Of a stretch of DNA of 64,000 nt, positions 21,246-31,900 are shown piece after piece (the first letter of the stretch is position 1; the number at the start of each line of letters is the position of its first letter). Made by a program: the position numbers and the translations under genes. This stretch comes from Vanrija pseudolonga (taxonomy: Eukaryota; Basidiomycota; Tremellomycetes; Trichosporonales; Trichosporonaceae): positions 4,340,001 to 4,404,000 of the forward strand of contig NC_085849.1 in the NCBI RefSeq assembly GCF_020906515.1, read 5' to 3'. The notes below the pieces were generated by a model that was given only the letters and a program-made list of their open reading frames with translations, had not been told where the DNA came from and did not search any database.

Positions 21246-22709
21246 CTAAAACCCACTGAAAGACGTCTTGAGGTCGAACATGCCATTGTGCTGCGGCACA
21301 AACTCCACGCCCAGCTCGACGCCATCACGTTCCGCCATCTCCAGCGCCTCGCGCATGCCGTCGTGCAGCACGCCGTGGCTCTCCGGCAGGGCGGCGTACT
21401 CGTCCAGGGTGTGGTACGTGATCCACTCCGGGCAGTCGGCGGGGTCGTACTGGCCCGTGAGGAGCGCACACTGCAGGGCCTGGGTACGCAGCTCGTCGCG
21501 CACCATGCGGAGGAGGCGGTCGTTGTCGAGGTGTACATGCGGGAAGTGGTGCTTAAACGTGCCGACGACGTCGTCGGCGCCGCGGGCGGTGAACTGGAGC
21601 CTCTCGAGCCCGACGACCGTCGGCGGCGGCCCGAACGACGGGCTGCCCACGACGTAGATCACGTCCGACGGTAAGACGGGGAAGCGCTTGTTGTTGACCA
21701 CGTCGAAGAAGTTGGCGAGGCTCGAGCCCGCCGGGGCGCGCCATAGCTCCCAGTCGGCAAAGACGTACGTTGTCGCTGCGCGCCCGAATTGCCCCGCGCC
21801 GATCAGCCCGCCGTCGTCGCCGTACCGCTCGCCCTTGGTCGGGAGCACCCACACCACCTCGGCGAACGGCGCGTCGCCGTCAAACGGGAGGTACTGGGGC
21901 CAGCTGGGTCCCGACCCGCCGTCGAGGTTACGCAGCACGACGCGGCGCGGCGTTGCGCAGGCGAAGAGCGCGCACTCGCGCGCGTCGCACAGCGGCTGGA
22001 GGGTGTGCGTTGATGCCGGGGCGGGCACTATGCGCAGCGTGTCGAGGTGACGGAGGAGGGAAGGCATGTGCGGTCCGTAAAGGGTACACACGCAGCCGTG
22101 GTGCGCGCCGAGGGAGAGGACGTGGACACGGGCGAGGAGTGACGCCTTGAAGTTGGTGACGGACGCGCTCTTCTTCATTTTGGCCTTACGCGCGTTCTTC
22201 TTCTGCCCGCGCGTCTTTCCCGGAGACTGCGCGGGCACGCCGACCTTCTCGCCAAACCGCGCGCAGCTGGCCCCCGCGCACCCCGTATCCTCATTGGTAT
22301 CGGTACCGACCAGCGCCCCGCGGAAGAAGGAGGTGATGTTGAAACGGTCCACCCGGACAGTGTGGTAGAGCACCTTGCCCGCCGCGTCAAGCCACGTCGC
22401 GTTGACGCGCAGCGCGGTGACGAGTGTCAGGCGGTCCGCGTGGGCGAGGATCGCGTCCACGATGTGCTGCGAGTTGGCGATGATGCTCCCGGCGGTAGCG
22501 GCCTTCGTGGTGAGGCGGAGCTCCGTGCGGGCCGCGGCGTGGAGTGGCTTCACATACAGACATGCGACCAGGGTGCGCTTGTCGACGTCGGCGAGGAGTC
22601 TGTCGACGACGCGCGGGATCTCGAGGAGGTGGTGGGCCGGCGACGTGCTGGGCGGGTGATTGGGGTTGCTCTGGCTGGTTAGAGGGGACGACGGGGGAGA
22701 ACGTACCAT
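21246..22709 (-). CDS. F-box-like array copy 14 (double N-terminal module)
   Basis: Predicted 475 aa with the start-codon intron removed (ATG 22707-22709; intron 22671-22706, 36 nt, GTACGT donor, CTCTAAC branch, CCAG acceptor; main exon 21246-22670). Two F-box-like modules lie in tandem. The first (SPAHHLLEIPRVVDRLLADV, DKRTLVACLYVKPLHAAAR) breaks off before the LYHTV block. The second (SIIANSQHIVDAILAHADRL, VLYHTVRVDRFNITSFF) is complete. The insert carries CAGASCARF and a basic run beginning GKTRGQKKNARKAKMKK, shared with copy 7. The tail TLDEYAALPESHGVLHDGM resembles copy 13. It looks like the product of unequal crossing-over. Function unknown. Confidence 0.75.
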   Translation of the reverse strand: MVRSPPSSPLTSQSNPNHPPSTSPAHHLLEIPRVVDRLLADVDKRTLVACLYVKPLHAAARTELRLTTKAATAGSIIANSQHIVDAILAHADRLTLVTALRVNATWLDAAGKVLYHTVRVDRFNITSFFRGALVGTDTNEDTGCAGASCARFGEKVGVPAQSPGKTRGQKKNARKAKMKKSASVTNFKASLLARVHVLSLGAHHGCVCTLYGPHMPSLLRHLDTLRIVPAPASTHTLQPLCDARECALFACATPRRVVLRNLDGGSGPSWPQYLPFDGDAPFAEVVWVLPTKGERYGDDGGLIGAGQFGRAATTYVFADWELWRAPAGSSLANFFDVVNNKRFPVLPSDVIYVVGSPSFGPPPTVVGLERLQFTARGADDVVGTFKHHFPHVHLDNDRLLRMVRDELRTQALQCALLTGQYDPADCPEWITYHTLDEYAALPESHGVLHDGMREALEMAERDGVELGVEFVPQHNGMFDLKTSFSGF

Positions 22710-22886
22710 TGTGATAGTCGGGAAGTGAGTGGTGATGAGCGAGTGAGTGGGCAAAGCGATGTTTATCGTTCACGAGGCAGCCGTAGTGTTGCGTGGGCGC
22801 AGTGCCGATCCGCCGGGCACCACTCACTGCGGCATCGAAGCGTGACCTCAGCACATGCATCTCCACACGCCCAGCTGCGCCCAGCC

Positions 22887-23924
22887 CTACACTCCCATGC
22901 TCCCGTCGTCGAGCTCGTACGCGCGCTCGGCCTCATCGAGCGCGGCATAGTGCCACATGTGAAACGTGTTGTGCGCCAACAGCTCTCTCTCGGTGCGGCT
23001 CAAGGCGTTGTTGAACACGGCAACTATCTTGTCTGGAGTGAGGGCCTGCCCGCCAGGGATGAAGCGACGCCAGCGGGCCAAGTCGTCGGTGTTTATGTGG
23101 GTATCAACTTCGTCCATCGGCAGGTCCGAACGTAGGGCGAGAAAGTTGGCGGCCATGTTCTGGGCCAACTCGAGGACCATGTCGATGTACTGCGAAATGA
23201 CGGTCCGCGGGACGCCATAGGTGAGGAAGGACACATGTGTGCCTGACACTTCCCAGGTCTCGTGGTAGATGAACTTGGCCTTGGCAGTGGGCAGGAGCGC
23301 GAGCTCGCCGTCGTTGTTCGTCGGTTGGCGGCGGGAACGTCGCCCGTCCGTCGGGAGGACCCACACGATCTCGTGCGGTGCGCGCGCAGGCCAGCGCGAG
23401 GGGAGGTAGTCTTCGCGTTCGTCGAGGTTACGAATGACGAGCTTGCGCGGCGCGAGCTTGCCCACGAGGCGGCAGTACGTCGAGTGTCCGCAGAGTGGGA
23501 GCAGGCGGAGGCCAGTGGTGTCCGGCGAGCGGACGATACGCAGCGTGTGCAGGTTTGGCAGGAGGCCTGCCGGGCCCGGGCTGCACACGCCGGGGAAGGG
23601 AGCGTGCGAGCCGAGCGAAAGGACGCGGACATGGGCGAGGAGCGGCGTCTTGAAGTCGCTGCTTGTTGGGCGGGTGGTGAGCGCGTAGCCTGGCCAGAGG
23701 AAGGTGCGCAGGCTGGACGGGAGCTGCGCGCTGCGGAAAAAGGACGCCATGGTCCCCGAGTCGACGCGGACAGTGTGGTACAGCCGCTTGCCGGCGCTGT
23801 CGTGCAGTGCCTTGATCCGCAGGCAGGGCACGAGCGTGCTGCGGTCGACGGAGGCGAGGATTTCGTCGACGATGTGTGGGACGTTGAGGACGAGCGCGCG
23901 GGGGTCGGGTGCTGTGGTCGTCAT
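22887..23924 (-). CDS. F-box-like array copy 15 (divergent end copy)
   Basis: Predicted 345 aa, one exon, ATG 23922-23924 (ATGACGACC, no donor). The frame is open 87 bases further up, but only from a GTG. Module: ALVLNVPHIVDEILASVDRS, TLVPCLRIKALHDSAGKRL, YHTVRVDSGTMASFF. Core VRVLSLGSHAPFPGVCSP, LRIVRSPDTTG, PRKLVIRN, VWVLPTDGR. The middle is rearranged and shortened, the CVC pair is missing, and the tail reads HYAALDEAERAYELDDGS. It is the shortest and most divergent member and closes the array on this side. Function unknown. Confidence 0.72.
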   Translation of the reverse strand: MTTTAPDPRALVLNVPHIVDEILASVDRSTLVPCLRIKALHDSAGKRLYHTVRVDSGTMASFFRSAQLPSSLRTFLWPGYALTTRPTSSDFKTPLLAHVRVLSLGSHAPFPGVCSPGPAGLLPNLHTLRIVRSPDTTGLRLLPLCGHSTYCRLVGKLAPRKLVIRNLDEREDYLPSRWPARAPHEIVWVLPTDGRRSRRQPTNNDGELALLPTAKAKFIYHETWEVSGTHVSFLTYGVPRTVISQYIDMVLELAQNMAANFLALRSDLPMDEVDTHINTDDLARWRRFIPGGQALTPDKIVAVFNNALSRTERELLAHNTFHMWHYAALDEAERAYELDDGSMGV

Positions 23925-24171
23925 GTTGGTTGGTGGTGGATGGATGGACGACAGATCAACGTTAATGTCGTGGTTAGTCGTCGTCGGGTCAGTGCTGGAC
24001 AATGGCTGCACGGCCAGGTGAGGCTCGTGCGGGGCATAATACCTTTTGCGGCCTGCACCACACGCCCATGGGCTGCTCCTCCCAACGACCTCGTCCGTGT
24101 CACTCGTCGCGCCGAGTCGCGCCGTCGCGCCGCCGCGTTACCCGTGTTCAACATACAATGCCTGCATCCAT

Positions 24172-25433
24172 CTACTTGCGCGCATACGTCACCTGAGCCG
24201 TCAGCACCACCTTCCCCGCAAAAACGCACCTTCATCTTCGTCTCGCCGTCAATCTTGAAGTTGTGCAGCGCGTCCTTGGCGACCGTCGCCGAGTCCTCGC
24301 CCTCAAACTCGACGAACGCAATGTCCTTCTTGGCGGCAATGGTACGGATCTCTACGAGGCCAGGGTACTGTTCAAACACCTCGCGCAGGTCCTCTTGCGT
24401 CGTGCCGTCGGGCAGGTTCTGGATGAACAGCACCGGGTTGGGCGGCAGGTACTCGTCTGGCATTTGCAGGCGCGGCTTCTTGGCTGCGCTGGGGCCGGCC
24501 GTGTCGTCCGCGCCGGCCTTGTGCTTGGCAATCTGTTTTCGGCGGAAGGGGTTGTCCTTGCGTTTGAGCTCTGCGAGGTGTCAGTGAGCGGAGCGGGGCA
24601 GCGCACGCGGCCGAAGCCTCGGCGACGAGGTCGGCCAGGCTCCGCCTGGCCTCGCTTGTCTACTCACTCTTGTCTGCCAACCGGACCTTCTTCCACTCCT
24701 CGAGCCCCTCCTCCCCGTCCTGCCGCTTATGGACAACGTCGGATTGTGTGCGCGCGAAGGCGATGATCTGGGTTGTCAGTACGCGGCAAGAAGGGCACGC
24801 GCAGCGTGTCGCGAGCGGCAGCGGGGCGGCAGCGGGGCGGCAGTGGGGCGCTGGATACAGCCAGTCCCCCATCACTGCCCCGCCGCTCTGCCTCGCGCCT
24901 GCGGTGCTCGGCGCTCGCCCGACTCACCACAGGCTTCCCATACAGCGGAAACTCGTTCACATCCCGCCTTGCCAGATCAGCCGTCGCCTTGTCCGCAAAG
25001 CTGATGAACGCCTGCCCGCGCATCCGGGCATTACGGTGCGCCACCACGGGCTGGAGGGGGCGGTACGGCTTGAACAGCGATGCGAGGGTTTGGGTGAGGA
25101 CTGCCGTGGGTTAGCGGGCGAGCAAGGCAGGGCCAGACTGTGCTGGCGCGACCGCAGCAGCTCTTCAGGCGCCAGCCCACTCGGCACCCGCCTGCGCAGG
25201 CGGGCACCTCGCTACCTACCAGGTATCCGGACCTTCTCGTTCAGGTTGTGCAGGTACAGCGTCTCGCTCGCGTTCTTCGGCAGCCCGTCCGGGCCGAGCT
25301 GGTCCTCGTCGTCGTCGTCGTCTGCGCTGCCATGTGTCGTGCCGTTCAAAGCGCCGTTCTCTGCTGGCACTGTCGTGGCGGCTGGGGCGTCGGCGACGCG
25401 GCTCGGTCCTGCGGATGGGGCGAGGTCGGCCAT
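24172..25433 (-). CDS. U1A/U2B''-like snRNP protein, two RRMs
   Basis: Predicted 282 aa from five exons: 25220-25433, 24928-25100, 24668-24767, 24230-24570 and 24172-24192. The acidic N-terminus (GSADDDDDEDQLGPDGLP) precedes RRM1 with SETLYLHNLNEKV, VVAHRNARMRGQAFISF and GKPVIIAFARTQSD, the U1A/SNF RNP signatures. A charged linker (ELKRKDNPFRRKQ) leads to RRM2 (NPVLFIQNLPDGTTQEDL, IAFVEFEGEDSA), which ends MKVTYARK; the last six residues come from a 21 nt final exon. It should bind snRNA stem-loops in the U1 and/or U2 snRNP. Length and two-RRM layout match animal U1A; which snRNP cannot be told here. Introns 1-3 (119, 160 and 97 nt) carry strong GC-rich hairpins. Confidence 0.88.
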
Positions 25434-25809
25434 GCTGTGCGTGCCCGCGGTGTGGTTGTAGGTGTGATGGATGTCGCTTTGTTGAACTCGATCACTCGAA
25501 GCGGTCAAGAGAGGAGCAAACAGTTGGAGAGTCACAACGTGGAATATTTAGAGGAGAGTTTTTGGTTATTTATCCCATCTGCCAAAGTGGAGGTCGCCCA
25601 CCTGGATTGAGCTGCCAGCCGCCTGCTCGCGTTGCTTCACATGTTATGCATGAATGGACACAAACCCCCTCGCTGACATACAAGACACTATATCGTCTAT
25701 CTCCTCTCTGGGTATCCTTTTTTCGTCTGACATGAGGCGGGCGGCGGCGTTGATGTTGTTGCTAGTTGAATGTATGCAGAAAAGAGTGAAAAGGTGGAGA
25801 AGACCCCGG
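25434..25809. other. Spacer between U1A-like and vWA genes
   Basis: About 375 bp: promoter side of the U1A-like gene (25434 onward) and 3' flank of the vWA gene. No additional gene seen. Confidence 0.4.
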
Positions 25810-27857
25810 TTAGATCGGGAGGCGACCAGCGCGGAACACGGACTGAGTGGCGATACGACGCGCCTGGTCGAGCGAGATGGCAGCTTGGCGGAACTGGGTA
25901 CCGCTGTCCTCGTCGTCATCGTCGTCGTCGTCCTCGCCGCCTCTGAAGCCACGCATGGCAGTATTGGACGCAGGCGTGCGGGCCGTTGCGCCAAACATGC
26001 CACCACCGGGCCCAGTGGCTAGCATAGGAGCGCCAAACACCGAGAGACTGGGAGCTGATCCTGCCGCAGGCGCAGCTCCGAATACCTTGAAGTCGGAGAC
26101 AATCTTTCGCGGGGGCGAGGACGGCGAGGTGCCGAGCCGGGGAGGCGAGCCAACAGCCAAATCGGTTGGCGGGGTGCCCGGGGTTGGTGGGGCAACACCG
26201 GCCGTGGCCGACGTACGGCGCGGAGGGAGACGACCTCCAGGGGTGTACTTGAACCCAGAGTTGTAGTTGTTCTTGCGGAACTTGTCTGTCAGGCGCCGTC
26301 CAGAGACCTGAGGGTTAGCTTGGCCATGATCGATCAACCCACCGGAAGGATAAGTGGCGCAACCTCGTGAATGTACTGCGCATTCATCCACATGGAGACG
26401 TTCTTTCTCGAGCTGTCCGACTGGATGTAGACGTCCTGCAGTTGGACCTGCTTGGTCTGCTCGTTGCGGAGAAGGAGACGCTCGTGGAGCTCCCTGGGGT
26501 GTTAGGGGGAGTCCCCATAACTACACTCACTGGGCAACCTCCTCGACGCTTTGCAGGTTCTCACCCTTCTCCTTGATGCGCTCGGCGACCTCGCGACCGA
26601 TTTCTGCGGTGTCAACTCCAGCTCGTAGCCTTAGCTCACCAGAAATGAGACGCTCCATGTCCATGTTCTCCAGCACACTGCCCACAATCGTCATGGCCAG
26701 CAGGTCAGCCGTCGTCAAGGGCATCATGACACCCGACGTCATGTTGCAGATGGCCGTGAAGAAGTCGACAGCGCGCTGTGACGTCAGCTCAGAAGCACCG
26801 AGAGGTGTCGGCGCCGCAACGTACCGAGTAGTTGGACAATGTGTCTTCGCAAGCCACCATGAACTGGGAGGTTAGGCGAGCTGAATAGTACAGAGTTATC
26901 TCAACTCACGAAAGTGATACCATGCTGGGCCATTGTCCGAGCGATAACGAGAGGGTCGTGTCCTGGAATGTCAGCAAGGACTAAACGAGCTCTTTGCACG
27001 AACCATCGGGGTCACCCTGCTTGATCTCTTCCAAGGGCGTTAGTAGTTGCAGGGTACGGCGGGGCCAGACTCACGATCTCCGCTCTCGCCAATGCCTAGT
27101 AGGTCAGCCCAGTCCACTCGCCACCTCGACTCACCATGGGGGGGCGCGTCGGCGATGAGGACGACCATGCGCGCGGCTTCGCGACGCCATTCGAGCTCGG
27201 TAAGGCACGCGGCCATGGCCGCGGTGACCGCTTCTGGGCCGTCGCCACCACCAGCAGCTTGGCACGTCAGCTCGAGTCGGCCGCGAGTAACCCACCAGTC
27301 AGTCCGCGGAGGTAGCCCTGGACATCGACAATGTTCGAGGTGAACGGGTGGAACTTGTAGACGTAGGTGTTGTCCTGTGGCTTGTGGTCGCGGTAGTTGA
27401 CAATCTAGCGTGGTCTGTGTCAGCGCCCCGCTCTAGGGCGTTGTCCCGCCGTCACGGTCGGCGCTCCTGCTCCACAAAACTCACAGCAACGCGCAGGTCG
27501 TCGGCGCCGTTGAGGCCCTCTTCGCCGCGGATTAAATCGCAAATGGCAAAAATGTGGTCACGGACGGAGTTGATGTAGCGCTGCATGGAGCCTGTGCAGT
27601 CGAGGACAAAGACGAGGTCGCTGTGGGGTGGGTGTGTCAGTCGACACGTTGCAAGTCGCGCGTCGCGTTGCGTTGCGGGTCACTTACATGCACTTGCGCA
27701 TGCGCAGTCCGTCGCTCTCAATGTACCTCACATTGTAGTTTACGACTGGCTCGGGCCTGGGTGGCGTTGGTGGGGGGGAGCGGGGAGGGTAAGCTGCATA
27801 GTAGGACGAGTAGGCAGAGTAGCCAGAGGACGAGTCGTCGTACATGTCGTCGTCCAT
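25810..27857 (-). CDS. von Willebrand factor A domain protein
   Basis: Predicted 515 aa from 11 exons: 27688-27857, 27485-27620, 27296-27404, 27135-27257, 27075-27095, 27004-27027, 26910-26962, 26825-26863, 26531-26775, 26364-26493 and 25810-26307. Residues 60-250 form a vWA domain: DLVFVLDCTGSM (MIDAS, DxTxS variant), LRVAIVNYRDHKP, MVVLIADAPPHG, MAQHGITFFMVACED. The C-terminal third is low-complexity Pro/Gly/Ser with a short Asp run and a conserved-looking end (QFRQAAISLDQARRIA). The family resembles vWA proteins found across fungi and alpha-kinase vWA domains; no kinase domain is present. Molecular role unknown. Exons 5 and 6 are only 21 and 24 nt. Confidence 0.8.
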
Positions 27858-28932
27858 TGTGTGTGGGGGTGTAGAGGTTGTAGTAGAAGTAGAAGTTGTG
27901 GTGATGGAAGAGTCGAGAGTTGCAAAGGGGTGTGTGCAGGTCGGTGCTGACGTGCGAGAAGAGGAGTGTGCGTGCTCTGTGCAATTACGTAGCCGTGGGG
28001 TGAGGGGGGGTGAGGGGAAGGGCGGGGCTTATGAGGAGCGTGTCTGTGTCGTCAAAGGCTTATGCAGGGGGGACCAGGTGCTGTCTAGGAGAGAGGAGAG
28101 GAGAGTGAGGTGATAAAAGTCAAAGAGAGAGAGAGCGAGGTGTCTCGTCGAGGAAGTGGCCAAGGAAAGGGAGAGGGAGGTACATGACAAGGGACGGCGA
28201 ATGGCGACGGCGGCGACGGCGGAGGCGATGGATGGCGGCGGCGGCGGCGGCGAGCTGCGAGCGAGGACCGCCGACGACGACGAAACACCAGCCAGGCACT
28301 ACACTACTGCTAGGACTCTACGCGTATCTACAGCGCGCCTAACTTTAGAAGGGTGTATGGTGACTGCCACGTGGTCAATGAATTGCGCACGCCTACCAGT
28401 CACGCCTACAAGCACGCCTTCCAGCCCCCCCGGCCCCTGACATTCCCCCTTGTTGGGTCGTTAGTGTCGTCAAAGTTGCCGTCAACAAAGGACCGGATCG
28501 CATCCTAACAAAGTAATCCATACACTACCTGCCTTCCGCTCTTGGTCTTGTGAGCCTCGATTGGACAACGAGTAGAACCAGAGGAACGACGGCGACGAGC
28601 AGCAGCAACGCCGACGACACCGACGACGACCAGTGACGAACAAGGGCCGACGCTGACAGACGACACCCCCCCCCCCCCCCCCATCACTCTGACCAAGTTA
28701 AACCACACGCCCAAACAAACCCCCCCTTCCCCCCCCCGCATGGACCTGTGAGGAGCAAGCAAGCCGCAGCGTGACATTCCCCCTAGCTAAACCCACATCG
28801 CGCCGCCGCAACAACACTACTACACCTTCCCTCGTCGTGTAAACTCGCCATCTCATCATTCTACTCATCAATATATATAATAATACATAGACATCACACA
28901 ACACTCCCCCCCCCACACACACACACAACGCC
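27858..28932. promoter_or_regulatory. Divergent intergenic region, vWA gene / CLIP gene
   Basis: About 1.08 kb between divergent start codons. It contains a purine-rich stretch (about 28080-28200), a 17-C run at 28666-28682, a second C-rich run (about 28718-28738) and a C-rich tract just before the CLIP start. Such pyrimidine tracts are common in fungal promoters. No ORF is convincing. Confidence 0.5.
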
Positions 28933-31900
28933 ATGTCCCGCCTCCCACAGCTGTCCACACCAGGACGCCCGCTGCAGACATCGCCAGGCGGGACCCCAGC
29001 CGGGTCTGGCATCCCCACGCCTTCAATGCGCCGACCGCGATCTTCCCTCGGACCAGGGGCACCCGTCGCCGCAAAGCCAGATGCAGCAGAAATGGACCAG
29101 GCACTCAAAGACGTCCTCCGACGCCGTCCACCCTCAAGCTTGGGACGCTCAGACGACCCCGACACGCCGACCCAGCCTTCCTCTGCCGCCTCTACCGCCG
29201 CCGAGTACACGACCCCCGGACGATCACTGCAGGCCCCACGGACACCGGCCTTTAGGCCACGGACACCCTCGGCCGCCATGGCGACACCGACGGCAGCGTC
29301 AAGACCAGGGTCACGCCCGTCACTTGCCGCGCCTCGCGCCTCGCTGATTGGCTCGACATCGACGCCATCGCGCCGCTCGTCCATGTCGACCTCGACGACA
29401 TCGGCCGTAGCCACCCCGTTCAGGCGGCCCGAGTCGCGCGCCAGCATCACGGCGGAACCCAAATGGTCGCCCCAGGTGGGCGATCGCGTCCGGCTTCCCT
29501 CGCACGGCTACGAAGGGACCCTGCGGTATCTCGGTCCCACCCATATCCGAGACGGCATCTGGGCTGGTGTCGAGCTGGAAGGCGGGTTCCAAGGCAAGGG
29601 GCGCAACGATGGCTCTGTGGACGGGTATGTGGGCGTGACGTGACGCGCGGCCTGATTATCGCTGACATTGCAAAAGCGTCAAGTACTTTGAGTGCGCGCC
29701 GATGTGTGGTATCTTTGCACTCGCAGACAAGCTCTCACCGCCGACATCGGAGCGCGCCGCTCCGTCCAGACCCGCGTCTGTTGCATCGCAGCGTTCCCTC
29801 ACGTCGTCGTATTCTGCATCGGGGCGTGTCACACCAGCCGGAAGGAGGGCAGTCACGCCCAGTTTTGGCTCGCGTTCAGTGTCTGGGCGGCCAAAGACGG
29901 ACGACGACCCGAGCTTGACGCCGACGGCCGAGCGCCGAACCCAGCCACTGGGCAACAGCACCGTGTCGAATGCGGCGCGTGCCGAGGCCAAGATCACCGC
30001 GGGATCGAGGGCAAGCAAGTACTTGGGCATGACGGCCAAGCAATTAGAGGCGCGAACAGGCGTTCCGCCAGCGGCAGCTACCCCGGCCAAGAGCCTGACG
30101 GCTAGCACGACGACACCACGAGCGTCCAAAATTGGCATCGGTGGTGTCACGCCTGCGCGTGGACGGCCTAGCATTGGCGGTTTAACTACCCCGAAGCCCC
30201 GCGCTCCGAGGATGAGCTCTGCGACGGAAATGATGCCACCGCCTCCCAGCCCCCAGGCGAAGCAGCAGAGCCACGCTGCGGCCGAGCTGGAGCGAGAACT
30301 CGACGAGCTCCGTCGGAAGAACGCCGAGCTCGAGGAGCAGCTGGGCAATGCCGATGCCCTTGCCGAGGCGCAGCGCCAGGACGCCGAGGAGCTCCGCCTC
30401 GACCTGGAGCGCGTTCGAGGCGAGGCCGAGGCTCTCGAGGTGCAGCTTGCGACCACCAACTCGTCTGCCACCGAACACCGCCAGCGTGCCGACGAGCTCA
30501 ACCAGAGCGGCGACAAGCTCAAGGAAGAACTCGAGGCCAAGATCAAGGAGCTCACCGAGGTGCAGCGTGAGATGCAGCTGGCTGCCGAGCGCGCCTCTGG
30601 CGAGCTCGAGGCCGGTATCGAGGCTAAGCGTGTCGAGGTGCGCAAGGTCGAGGAGCGTGCCGAGGCTGCCGAATTTGAGGCTGCTGAGATGAAACGTTTA
30701 GTGGATGAGTTGACCCTCGCGGGTAACGTAAGTGTGTGTGTGGGAGGGCCGAGCTGACGCCCAGCAAATCATCGAGCTCAACGAGAGCAAGCAGTTCACG
30801 TTCGAGTGCCAGATCCGTGACCTCCAGGAGAGCCTCTCAAGGAAGGACGAGGAGATTGAGACGCTCAAGAAGGCCGATGCGGCGGCTTCCGCCGACAAGC
30901 CCTCTTCTCCTCGTGCTGCGACTGCCGCCGAGATCGACAACGAGACCCTCACTGCCCAGGTCAAGCACCTCCAGAACCGCATCGTGTCGCTCGAGGAACA
31001 GATCGACGAGGCCCGCAGCCAGGCTGAATCCGACTCGAGCGCTTGGCAGGCAAAGTACAACAAGACGCGCGACAATGAGCGTTCGGGCGCCGACGACCTC
31101 GCTGCGTCCAAGGCCGAAGTCGCGAGGCTGAACAAGGAGGCTGAGGGTGCCACTGCGCGCATCGCCGAGCTCCAGGGTGCCGTCAAGGAGAACCAGTCGG
31201 CTCTCGAGGCTGCGCGGGCCGACATTGAGGCGTTACGCGGCGAGGCTACCGAGGCGGAGTCGCTGCGCATCTCTGCCCAGCAGGAGAACAAGATTAGCGA
31301 GCTGCAGGCCAAGGTTGTCCAGCTGTCTGGACACGAAGTCAGAGCGCGCGACCTCGAGAACAAGATGTCGTCGCTGGTCAGCGAGATTGCCAAGGTGGGT
31401 GCCGTAGGCTGCTTAGCGCTAACCCGTCAGCTCAAGAGCCACAACACCAAGACGGTCGACGACTCGCCGATGAGCCCTGGCAGCCCTGAAGGCAGTCTCA
31501 ACCGCTCCATGTCGCGCCGCCCACGCACGTCGACGGGCACGATTGAGGAGGCAGAGAAGTCGATCCGCGGCTACCGCCACATTGTGCAGGAGATGACCTC
31601 TGAGAATGCCCTGTTGAAGAGCAGGCATTCGGACCTTGAGGAGGAGATTGTCATGCTCAAGGAGGAGATCAAGCTGCTGCAGGACATCAACGAGTCGGAT
31701 GCGCCGGCGAGCTCGGCGTCGAGTGTGAGTGCAAGGTGGCGTGCGCGACAGCGCACGCAACCGAGCTCGCGGCCTTTCGCTAACCCTGCCCAGAAGGAAC
31801 TGGCCGCCGCTCTCGCCGAGATTGCTCGCCTGCAGGAGACGATCAAGGAGGTGGGTTACTCATTTCAGCTGCGCTAACCCCCAGCTCGAGCGCGAAGTCT

